A stretch of DNA of 64,000 bases, taken from assembly GCA_964573725.1 (NCBI GenBank), contig CAZNLJ010000003.1, positions 122,382 through 186,381 on the forward strand, read 5' to 3'. This DNA comes from UBA6168 sp964573725. GTDB taxonomy: Bacteria > Bacteroidota > Bacteroidia > Chitinophagales > Saprospiraceae. The number at the start of each line of letters is the position of its first letter. Position 1 is the stretch's first letter. This document shows, piece after piece, positions 54,338 through 63,000 of this stretch. The notes beneath the pieces are model-generated. The model was not told the origin of the DNA, made no database searches, and was given only the letters and a program-made list of their open reading frames with translations. Made by a program: the position numbers and the translations under genes.

Positions 54338-54970
54338 TCAGGGGATATCCAGCCATTTGTGCGTTTGGATGCTCAAGCGCCAACGGGGATTTTCCAAACA
54401 ATAGCGGACCGCCGCCCGGGTGTTCGCCTCCTTCCGGGGGCCGTCCATCGGCTGCAGGAAGAAATGTTCGAAGTCCAGGTGTTCGAACAATACCGGCATG
54501 GCGGCCGGTTGCGGGAAGACCAGCTTGAGTTCGTGGCCCTGGAGCAACCGCAGCGAAGCACCGGCCTTGGGGCTCATGCAGATCCAATCGATACCGACCG
54601 GCGCCTCGACGGTCCCGTTGGTTTCCACCGCCACTTCGAACCCAGCCCGGTGGAACCCGTCGACCAGGGCGGCATCCAGCTGCAACAAAGGTTCGCCGCC
54701 GGTACACACCACGAAAGGTTTGCCCATGGACCGGTCGCCCCAGGTCGCCGAGACGAGGGAAACCAGTTCCCCGAGATCGTATCGCCCCCCGTTGACACCG
54801 TCCGTTCCACGGAAATCCGTATCGCAGAAGCGGCAGACCGCCGTAGCCCGGTCCTCTTCCCGGCCGCTCCAAAGGTTGCAACCGGAAAAGCGGCAGAACA
54901 CGGCCGGCCGGCCGGTATGCGCCCCTTCCCCCTGCAGGGTGTAAAACACTTCCTTGACCTTGTATTTCAT
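54338..54970 (-). CDS. queE: 7-carboxy-7-deazaguanine synthase QueE
   Basis: Radical-SAM enzyme making 7-carboxy-7-deazaguanine from 6-carboxytetrahydropterin in the queuosine pathway. 210 residues from the ATG at 54970. The [4Fe-4S] cysteines lie in CNLWSGREEDRATAVCRFC, a CX14CX2C spacing known for the QueE subtype first characterised in Burkholderia rather than the standard CX3CX2C. Other motifs are KVKEVFYTLQGEG at the start, TGGEPLLQLD, VETNGT and LQPMDGP. With miaB and tilS, it is the third tRNA-modification gene here, though they are far apart. queC, queD and queF are not in the window. Confidence 0.95.
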   Translation of the reverse strand: MKYKVKEVFYTLQGEGAHTGRPAVFCRFSGCNLWSGREEDRATAVCRFCDTDFRGTDGVNGGRYDLGELVSLVSATWGDRSMGKPFVVCTGGEPLLQLDAALVDGFHRAGFEVAVETNGTVEAPVGIDWICMSPKAGASLRLLQGHELKLVFPQPAAMPVLFEHLDFEHFFLQPMDGPRKEANTRAAVRYCLENPRWRLSIQTHKWLDIP

Positions 54971-55416
54971 GGCGAACAGTCGCTTCGGCTGCGTCGGGTC
55001 AACCATCACGCATGGTACCGTCCTGACGCAGCAAGTCCGGTAAAAAGGATGTGGAGGCGCCAGGTCCCGGCGCCGGGTTCATCCGATCCGGCATCTCAAG
55101 AACAGCATGCACCGCAAAATGTTGCCGGGCAGAACCACCGACCCGACGACATTCCCGACCGGGTACAAGCCCGCGGTCGGCCGAACAACCCATCCGGTGG
55201 AAAACCGGCCGCCACATCCGGCCGGAACAAGGACTACCCGCGCATGCCATGCTCTGCTGCCCCCGAAGCCAGGAACAAAGTCGGTTCCCGCTCAAGCGAT
55301 CGCCCCCTGCAACCGGAAGCTGCCCCGGACGGATATCGACCTGGACCCGCCTAACATCGTATCACTGCGCTTGTTTTTCCACCCCCGGAACACATCGGGG
55401 CTGAGCTGGAAAGGAT
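54971..55416. other. Intergenic region between queE and the methyltransferase
   Basis: 446 nt. A plus-strand frame (55107-55430) ends inside the methyltransferase gene but has Pro/Thr/Arg-rich, non-coding-like composition. No promoter element for queE was recognised. I see nothing else in it. Confidence 0.35.
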
Positions 55417-56100
55417 TCAAGATCGATTAGCCGTCCTGCGAGGTCCGGCGGATCGATTCACGCCGCTTTTCTTCAGTTCGATCCAGTGGTAGTCGAAGAT
55501 AGGCGACCGCTGGATACGTTGTCGGCGAACCACTTCCAGCCCGAGTTCCTCGAACAAGGACAAGTAAGCCGCCAATCCCAATTGGTGCGGATGGAGGATA
55601 TCCCCGGGGATTCGACGGAACACCGGTTCCAACCAGCGGAACCGGTGCGCGTCCACACTGAAATAAGCCGTAGCGTCCGGTCGGAGGCCGTGGCTAAGAT
55701 TCTGCAAGCAGCGCGACAGGTCGGCCACGTGATTGATGGCATTGAGGCAGTAAAGGCGGTCGTAGCGTTGTTCCGGCACCCATTGTTCCAGGGCGACGGA
55801 TTGAAACCGGACATTCGGGAAACGGTCGGGACAAAGGTATCGCCAGGAGCGGCGGTACCGGTCCAGCAGCGGATCCAGGGCGGTCACCTGGACGTCCGGC
55901 AAGGCGATGAAGACCCCGGCGGGACCACAACCCGCATCCAGCACCGATTCGCCCGGCTGCGGCCAAGCATCCATCCGGTCCAGCAGCCGGCGCCAGTACA
56001 TTTGCTTCCAGGCAAGATAAACCTCATCCGATGTTCCCCACCGGTACCACCGCCACCACCAGGCTTCGAAGAACTGTGCGATTTTCCAACGGTAACCCAT
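55417..56100 (-). CDS. Class I SAM-dependent methyltransferase
   Basis: 227 residues. An aromatic N-terminal helix region (AQFFEAWWWRWYRWGTSDEVYLAWKQMYWRR) precedes a Rossmann-like methyltransferase fold. SAM-binding motif I is VLDAGCGPAGVF (about 54-65), the acidic end of strand 2 is in VTALDPL, and motif IV-like YCLNAINHVADLSRCLQNL lies at about 118-136. The family resembles small-molecule or lipid methyltransferases; the substrate is unknown. A perfect -7 element ends only 5 nt before the ATG, so a leaderless transcript is possible. A possible small gene lies directly upstream on the same strand. Confidence 0.88.
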   Translation of the reverse strand: MGYRWKIAQFFEAWWWRWYRWGTSDEVYLAWKQMYWRRLLDRMDAWPQPGESVLDAGCGPAGVFIALPDVQVTALDPLLDRYRRSWRYLCPDRFPNVRFQSVALEQWVPEQRYDRLYCLNAINHVADLSRCLQNLSHGLRPDATAYFSVDAHRFRWLEPVFRRIPGDILHPHQLGLAAYLSLFEELGLEVVRRQRIQRSPIFDYHWIELKKSGVNRSAGPRRTANRS

Positions 56101-56104
56101 GGGA

Positions 56105-56112
56105 CAAAATTA
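56105..56112 (-). promoter_or_regulatory. -7 element immediately upstream of the methyltransferase start
   Basis: The minus strand reads TAATTTTG, a TAnnTTTG match, 4 nt before the ATG at 56100. Its TAA is also the stop of the small upstream frame. No clear -33 TTTG. If used, the message would be leaderless or nearly so. Confidence 0.4.
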
Positions 56113-56388
56113 AGTACTGCGGAAGATAAAACCAGCGCCGGGATACATGTAGGCGTGGATACCGGACGGATTGTAGCACAGCGACACCTCCCGTCCTGGG
56201 CGGACCCTGTCGTGCGGAAGGATGATCCGGTTGGTGTGCATCCGCCCCGGTACCGGACGAGCTATCGTCACTACGCGATCCGAGGTCGAGGCATACCGCG
56301 GAAAACGGCGCATCACACCTGCAAGCCGCGGGGCCTTCGGTACGGCATACTGCGTCGAGGAGCGGGTTGAAATGGACCCTGGGATCAA
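56110..56388 (-). CDS. Possible small protein upstream of the methyltransferase
   Basis: A 92-codon frame from TTG at 56388 (or 67 codons from the ATG at 56313) to the TAA at 56110, 9 nt before the methyltransferase. About 70 % of third codon positions are G or C, like neighbouring genes. The C-terminal part reads as plausible protein (HTNRIILPHDRVRPGREV, CYNPSGIHAYMYPG). It faintly recalls a TOBE-like beta domain, but I cannot assign a family. It fills most of the 408-nt gap between the methyltransferase and the DUF2027-Smr gene. It may be a real small gene, a decayed remnant, or chance. Confidence 0.3.
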   Translation of the reverse strand: MIPGSISTRSSTQYAVPKAPRLAGVMRRFPRYASTSDRVVTIARPVPGRMHTNRIILPHDRVRPGREVSLCYNPSGIHAYMYPGAGFIFRST

Positions 56389-56508
56389 ATAAAAAGCATC
56401 CGACCGTATGTGTTCGGCCGGATCCCGGGCGAGTCCGGGCGGAGCGCCAATTTTTTTTCGATCCGGTCGAGCAAAACACGGCCAAAACTGTTGATACGAA
56501 TAAAAAGG

Positions 56509-57567
56509 ATGCAATACGCGACAGGAACCAGGGTAAGGATAAGACATACGGGGGACGAAGGCATCATCCGGGGGCAACTGGAACCCGGCCTTTTCAACGT
56601 TTACCTGCCGGCTGACGACATGGAAATACCCGCATTCGGCGAGGACCTGGCCCTGTGGGAGGACCGGATGCAGGCATCCGTCCCACCGCCGGAACGGCGG
56701 ATCCAACCGGCGGCACCACCCCGTCGGGAGGTGCCGGTGGAAACCCAATACCTGATACTTCGGCACAGCGGGATCCATCTCGCATTCGTGCCGGTGGCCG
56801 GTCGGGACGGGCTGACGGTCTCCTACGAAGTGCACCTCCTCAACGACACCGCGTACCAGGCATTGTACGAAATCCGGTTGCTCCGCAACAACGGTCGGTC
56901 CCAGTGGGAAGGCACGGTACCGGCGGCCGGCAGCACCCGGTTGGGCAGCATGGATTACGACGACCTGAATGAGGCACCGGTGGTGGAAGCGACCTTCCGC
57001 TGGATCACCACCGAAGGCGTCGGTGCGGCCGTAGCAAAAACGATATCCCTGAGACCGAAGACATTCTTCTCCAGCCTGCGCACGGCCCCCTTCCTAAACC
57101 GGTCGGCGCACCAATACAAGCTGGGCGAAGCGCCATCCGCGGGTGAGGAGCATCCGGCACCGGCCCCCTCCGCACCGCCGGAAGACCTCGCCAGTTATAC
57201 GCGCCGGCATGCGAAGGCCTCCCTGGTTCCGGCGGCGCACCGGAACAAGGACCTCAGTCGGCACGAGACCAAGGAGTTGGCCGAATTCTCCGCCGAACTG
57301 GACTTGCACATCGAGAAATTGACGGACAATCGGGAAAAAATGAGCAATGCGGAGATCCTCCGGTTCCAGTTGAGCGCATTCGACCGTTACCTGGACAAAG
57401 CGATACGGCTCGGCGTGGAAAGGGTTTTTGTGATACACGGATTGGGGCAGGGCCGGTTGAAAGACAGCATCTCGACGCGGCTGATCCGACATCCGGATGT
57501 GGAGCGGTTCACCAACGAGTACCACCCCTTGTACGGTTGGGGGGCGACGGAAGTGATATTCCGCTGA
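56509..57567 (+). CDS. DUF2027 / Smr-domain protein
   Basis: 352 residues from the ATG at 56509. An N-terminal small beta domain (MQYATGTRVRIRHTGDEGIIRGQ) is followed by a second beta domain (about 85-215, DUF2027-like: LRHSGIHLAFVPV, YEVHLLNDTAYQALYEI), a proline-rich linker (about 240-265), and a C-terminal Smr domain. The Smr motifs are ELDLHIEKL, then FVIHGLGQGRLK, the HGxGxGxLK signature, and a final YGWGATEVIFR. Smr domains bind or nick nucleic acids; in Bacteroidota the role of this fusion is unknown. An upstream 33-codon extension of the frame has no similarity. Confidence 0.93.
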   Translation: MQYATGTRVRIRHTGDEGIIRGQLEPGLFNVYLPADDMEIPAFGEDLALWEDRMQASVPPPERRIQPAAPPRREVPVETQYLILRHSGIHLAFVPVAGRDGLTVSYEVHLLNDTAYQALYEIRLLRNNGRSQWEGTVPAAGSTRLGSMDYDDLNEAPVVEATFRWITTEGVGAAVAKTISLRPKTFFSSLRTAPFLNRSAHQYKLGEAPSAGEEHPAPAPSAPPEDLASYTRRHAKASLVPAAHRNKDLSRHETKELAEFSAELDLHIEKLTDNREKMSNAEILRFQLSAFDRYLDKAIRLGVERVFVIHGLGQGRLKDSISTRLIRHPDVERFTNEYHPLYGWGATEVIFR

Positions 57568-57604
57568 TCCCGGTCGCCGGGGAATGGCGAAGGGCCGGAC
57601 ACCA

Positions 57605-57646
57605 GAACCGGCTGGATGCCGCCCCCAAGCGGCATCCATCCGGTTC
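57605..57646. terminator. Long hairpin between convergent DUF2027-Smr and thioredoxin-domain genes
   Basis: An 18-nt arm (57605-57622) pairs with 57629-57646 with one mismatch around a 6-nt loop. It lies between two convergent stops (57567 and 57728) and probably terminates both. Confidence 0.7.
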
Positions 57647-57727
57647 CGTGGTCGTTCCGGGGCCAGGCAGCCGTCGCGGCCTGAGGCCTGTCCAACCGGC
57701 GGGCAGGACCGCAGGCCATGCACCCTG

Positions 57728-59689
57728 CTAAGGTTCCGCCTTGGTCTGCGCCACCGGACGTGTTCCGCCCGCCAACTCGATCATGGTGGATAGTTCCCGG
57801 ACCAGGTCTGCGTCATTGCCGCCATATCCGACGCTTTTGAAGCGGATGACCCCCTCCTTGTCCAGGACGAACTTAGTGGGGATGCCCGACACCTTGAAAG
57901 CGGAGACCACCGCATTCTCCGTATCCATCAGCACCTCGAAAGGATAGCCATTGGACTGCATGAAATCCGCGGCATGTTGACGTTTGTCCGCCGCATTCTC
58001 CCAGGTGTTGACGAATACGAAAGCCACATCATCCATGCCGTCGAACTGTTCCTGGGCTTTTTGCATACCCGGGAAAGAGGCCTTGCAGGGGCCGCACCAG
58101 GTGGCCCAGAAGTCGACCACCACGACCTTACCGCGAAGGCTTTGAAGGCTGACCGGTTCGCCGGCCAGGTTCGACAATACGAAATCCGGAGCCGGTTGCG
58201 CCAACATCTCCTTCCGCAAAGATTCGCGTTGATTCAGAATTGCCGCTGCCTGCAGGGATTCCCGGTAGCGCTGGTAAGCACTTTCCAGGGTGTTGTTTGC
58301 CAGGAAGAGGCGTTCATGCTGGGCGGCCATGACATCGGTGGCATGGCCCTCCAGCAGGAAGCGGGCCAGTATCTTTTCCGTTTCCCCCCCCCCATTGACC
58401 TTTTCGAAGTAAGCACAATAGCGCTCGTTCATTTCATCGTCGCCGAAACCATTGGCCTGGCAGGCGATTTCCTGGTACATCAGCGCCTCCTCATACAGAC
58501 CGGACCGGTAAGCGAGCAGGGCGTAGGTATCCGCGTACATGGCCCGGGAATCGGCCAGGGAGCGGCGGTATTGGGCGGGTGTCTGATACGGGCGCATCTG
58601 GGAGCGGGACTCCGATTCCCGGTCGAGCAAATCGAGCGATCGGCGGGAGTATTCCAATCCTTTGGCGACATTGCCAGGTGTACCGTCGAGGGATTCCCCG
58701 GAGGCGGTCCATGCGTAGGAATTCATGACATTGGCGGTGATGGACACCTGGGAAATACCGGCGAGCACCCGGTCGGCCCGGTCGAAATCGCCCGATTGCA
58801 GCAGCGCGAAGGAAGTGCCTGCGGCAGCACGGTCCGCGAGTTCACCGATGACCGTACGGTCGGGATAAGCCGCCCAGAGTTTCTCCAACAGCTCGGCGTT
58901 TGCGTCCGGTGCACCGTCAGGTTCAAAGGCGGCCAGTTGCTGGAAGACACCGACCTTACCCTTGGGGTAGCGTTGTTTCAGGGCTGCGTCCACCTGGGCC
59001 TTCCGTTCCTCGTCGCGGATCAGGTCGCAGAGTTCCCTTGCCTGGAGCAGCAGTTCCTCGCTGGGTTTGCGGGCGGAGAGGATATCGGAGATCCGGACCG
59101 AGGCCCTTTCCTTTCCGTCCGGGATCTTGTTAGCCATGGCGATACCGGCATAGACTTTCAATGCCTCGTGGGTGTCGGAGTAAATGGGGTGGGCGCGCAG
59201 TTCCTCGAGCAGCAGGGACCATGCCTTTTCCTTGTTGCGGTCCATACCGGCGAGCGAAGCCCAATTCTGCCAGACCGATGCGGCGGCGGCGCGGGCGCCC
59301 GTGACCGGTTGTCCCGCCCTGGAGAGGTAGACGAAATATCCATCCCCGTTGTTGTTGTCGAACAACTCCCCGGATGCGTCCGTCGCATAGAGGAGCACAC
59401 CGACGGTGGCGTCGGTGGTGGGAACCGAGGCATTCAGCGGGGAGCCGTCGGCGGCCAGGGGAAAGGAGACCGCCCGGGGAGCGGGCGTCGGAGGATACTC
59501 GAACAGGACGGCGACCAGTTCACCGGCCGTTCCGGCCTTCCAGCCGGCGGCGGCGGGTCGGAAAGTCAGTTCGATGTCAGTCCCCGGGGCGGGTTGCCCG
59601 GACAGGACGGTTATACCCTGCGCCGATAGGGAGAGCGGCAGGACCGTCATCAGGAGGAAAGCGTAGTGAGCGAAGCTGCGATGTTTCAT
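57728..59689 (-). CDS. Exported protein with C-terminal TlpA/ResA thioredoxin domain
   Basis: 653 residues. A signal peptide (about 1-24) ends LSLSAQ. A beta domain follows (about 25-130; ITVLSGQPAPGTDIELTF). Then comes a long helical section (about 140-490) with TPR-like regularity (AWSLLLEELRAHPIYSDTHEALKVY, YADTYALLAYRSGLYEEALMYQ). The C-terminal thioredoxin domain begins at about 500 (APDFVLSNLAGEPVSLQSLRGKVVVVDFWATWCGPC), with the redox-active WCGPC and the cis-Pro in VSGIPTKFVLD. It is therefore probably a periplasmic thiol-disulfide protein, with reductase activity inferred from the family. It has its own transcript, with the right-edge giant gene divergent. Confidence 0.9.
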   Translation of the reverse strand: MKHRSFAHYAFLLMTVLPLSLSAQGITVLSGQPAPGTDIELTFRPAAAGWKAGTAGELVAVLFEYPPTPAPRAVSFPLAADGSPLNASVPTTDATVGVLLYATDASGELFDNNNGDGYFVYLSRAGQPVTGARAAAASVWQNWASLAGMDRNKEKAWSLLLEELRAHPIYSDTHEALKVYAGIAMANKIPDGKERASVRISDILSARKPSEELLLQARELCDLIRDEERKAQVDAALKQRYPKGKVGVFQQLAAFEPDGAPDANAELLEKLWAAYPDRTVIGELADRAAAGTSFALLQSGDFDRADRVLAGISQVSITANVMNSYAWTASGESLDGTPGNVAKGLEYSRRSLDLLDRESESRSQMRPYQTPAQYRRSLADSRAMYADTYALLAYRSGLYEEALMYQEIACQANGFGDDEMNERYCAYFEKVNGGGETEKILARFLLEGHATDVMAAQHERLFLANNTLESAYQRYRESLQAAAILNQRESLRKEMLAQPAPDFVLSNLAGEPVSLQSLRGKVVVVDFWATWCGPCKASFPGMQKAQEQFDGMDDVAFVFVNTWENAADKRQHAADFMQSNGYPFEVLMDTENAVVSAFKVSGIPTKFVLDKEGVIRFKSVGYGGNDADLVRELSTMIELAGGTRPVAQTKAEP

Positions 59690-60056
59690 GATACGTATGA
59701 TTAATCGTGAGCGGCGACCGGCCCACGTGAAGGGCGGGACGGCCGGTCCGGAAGGATGCAGGCCGCGCCGGGACCGGGCTGCGCGAAAGATAAACGCAAA
59801 TTATGAAAACCTCCGCATGGACGGCACTAAAATAGCGACGGCGGACCGGTTGGGCCGCCAACGGGCGGCGATTCCGTCCTGTCGGCCGGTTCCGGTTACA
59901 CCGGTCGTGCAGGCGACCGGATAATTTCTTTTTTACGGGGGATTGGTATCGGAATCCCCGGGCATTCCTATTTTTGGCAAAAAAAAGGTGTTACCTTCGT
60001 CGCCGGGGTGTCGTCCGGCACCAAGCCAAGCTCCATGCGAATACAAAACAGAACTT
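59690..60056. other. Divergent intergenic region before the right-edge giant gene
   Basis: 367 nt between divergent starts. On the plus strand TACCTTCG (59992-59999) is one base off the -7 consensus, with a TTTTTG 15 nt upstream, a possible promoter of the giant gene. On the minus strand a TATCTTTC near 59786-59793 is similarly close. No gene seen. Confidence 0.4.
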
Positions 60057-63000
60057 ATGAAATATACGTTTTCCGTTGTTCTACTGTTCCTGGCCATCCT
60101 GGCATACGCCCAACCGGCCAACGACGACTGTTCCGGCGTGATCGACCTCGGTGTGGCGCCCTATTGTGACTCCACCTTGTACAACAACGTCGGTGCGACG
60201 GAAAGCAACATCGGTTTCGACAATTTCCCGCCCTGTTTCGTCGGGAACCCGCAACGGGACGTCTGGTTCTCCTTTGTGGCCTCCGACACCATCCTGGATT
60301 ACCGGATCTTGCTGACCGGTGCGCCCGACGCGGTCAACGGGCATCCCTCCATCCTGAACCCACAGATTGCGCTGTACCGGGGGGATTGCGAGTTCGACGG
60401 ATTGCAGTTGCTGGACTGCGTATCCGCGGCGGCGGGAGAGACCACCGCGCAGGTGGACCTCATCGGTCTGACGCCGGGCATCACCTATTTCCTGCGGATC
60501 AACGACTGGTCGCCGAACGCCACCCCGAATGCCGGGTCCTTCCAGCTATGCATCACCGAAAAGCCGCCCATCACCAATATCACGGAGGGGAGCAGCACCC
60601 TGTGCAGCGGCACCCTGGTGGATTCGGGAGGAGAAGACGGTGACTACGGCAACAACGAGAACTACACCTTTACCATCTGCCCGTCCGCGCCGAACAACTG
60701 CATCAACTTCACCCTGGAGTATTTCAACCTGGAGAGCAGCGACTTCGGCTTTACGGGGGATGTCATGACCTTTTACGACGGCGCCAGCACGAGCGCCCCG
60801 CAGCTGGCCGTGCTGGACGGGGCCGGCAGCAACAACCCCTCCCACGGGGGAGTCTGTTATTCCGTTTCCGCGTCCAGCGGCTGCCTGACCATCCAGTTCA
60901 CCTCAAACGGCAGCTCCACGTTCGAGGGATTCCTGGGCACCTGGCAGTGTACGGCGGATGCCTGCGACACCCCGCAGGACATTGTGGTGAATTCCGATGC
61001 CACCCCGGAGGAAATCGTCCAGAGCGTCGTGGCCGGGCAGACCGTCATCAGCGTGACTGCCGTCGACTGCGACCAGGATGCCCTGGGCACCTTCGAAGCG
61101 GGGCCGGATTCCCAGTTGGGGCTGGAAAAGGGCCTGCTGCTGACCAGCGGCTCCGCTGTCAACGTCGCCAATCCGGCCACCTTCTTCACCTCCTCCGTTA
61201 CCGGGGGCGGCAACGATGCCGACCTGGACTACCTGTCCAGCATCAACGGGAACAGTTCCACCTCGCAGGACGCCTGCATCGTGGAAATGGAAGTGTTCGC
61301 CGCCACGGACGAGATCACCTTCGAGTACATCTTCGGATCCGAGGAGTACCCCGAATTCGTCAACACCTCCTTCAACGACATCTTCGCCTTCCTGGTGTCC
61401 GGGCCGGGCATCGTGGGAGACCCCAATATCGCCGACCAGTTGAACATCGCCACCCTGCCGAACGGCACCTTCATCCAGATCAACAGTGTCAACGACGGTC
61501 AGAACTGGCAATACTACCGCAACAACAGCACCAGCCAGACCGTGGCCTACGACGGGTTGACCTCCGACTCGATGGGGGTCAAGAAAAGCCTGACGGCCAG
61601 TGTGGCCACCATTCCGTGCAACACTTACAAGCTCAAGTTCGCCGTGGCCGACCGCGGTGATGCCTCCTTTGATTCGGGGGTATTCATTTCCGAGATCAAG
61701 GGTGGCTCCCCGCAGCTCGGCGTCAATTACCAATCCGGTATCGAATACCTGGTCGAGGAATGTACGAACACGCCGGACGAGATCGTTGTTTCCCTGAACG
61801 CCCCCATATCCCAGCCGGCCACTTACGATGTGGTCATCGGAGGCAGCGCGGTCTTGGGTGTGGATTATGAGTTGGACATACCCGGCACCCTGACCTTCGT
61901 CACCGGGACGGAGTCCTTCAATTTCCCGATCCAGGCCTTGGCGGATGGTGTGACGGAAGGGAGCGACACGATCGAAATCCAGTTGGTCCGCGATTTCGGA
62001 TGCGGTTCGGTGGTCTTGGCCAGCCTGATCATCGAGATCCAGGACCAGCTGGACGTCACCATCTTCGATGACCAACTCGACACGGTCCTGGTATGCGAAG
62101 GCGGCTGTGCCCAGCTGCAAGCGGAAGGGGCTGGAAGCTATTTCTGGTCACCGCCGGGATTGCTGTCCAATCCGGACATATCGAACCCGAGCATCTGTCC
62201 GGATTCCAGCGTCATGATCACCGTCACCGGCACCCTGGGCATCTGTACGGACAAAGATTCCGTCTGGGTGCAGCTGATAGCCCCGGAAGTGACCATCCTA
62301 CCGGACGGCGACCAGACCATCTGTGCCACCGACACGCTGGTGTTGGAGGCCGCCAACAACATCAACAACAGCAACCTGCAGTGGACCTCGTTCTTCGTAC
62401 CGCTGCCGGACCCGGGCGCGCCCATCCAGCAAGTGGTGCCGCCGGCAGGTTTCACCAATTTCACGATCAACGTATCCGTCTCCCTGGCCGGCTGCCAGGC
62501 TACGGATGCCATTACGATTACCGTCGACCCTTTCAGCTTTCCCACCCTGGCCGCAGATACGGTCATCTGTGAGAACTACAGTGTCGACCTGGGCAGCGAC
62601 ATCGAGAATTCCACTACCACCTTCTCCTGGACGCCGAACCTGGGCTTGAGTCCCGGGGCGGACGTATCCGGGCCGATCGCCACCCCGGATGTCACGACCA
62701 CCTACAAGCTGTTGGCAACGAGTGCCACCGGCGTATGCAAGGATTCCGCGGAAGTGACCGTGACGGTCATCCCGGCGGATGTCGCCTTCCAAAACCCGGA
62801 TACCACCTACTTGTGCCTCGGGGATACGGTGTTGTTGACCGCTACCAACAGCACCGGTGGGGACGGGGTGAGCTGGCAGGCCGACCCGAGCCTGCAGGTC
62901 CTCTCTCCGGAAACCGCCAACGCGGCGCCGACCGTCTCCACCTGGTATTACATCCAGCTGGAGACCGCGCAGTGCATGGTCTTCGACTCCGTCCTGGTCT

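Noticed and set aside
55107..55430. Plus-strand frame between queE and the methyltransferase
   Set aside because: Pro/Thr/Arg-rich composition, no domain, and its end overlaps the methyltransferase gene in antisense.
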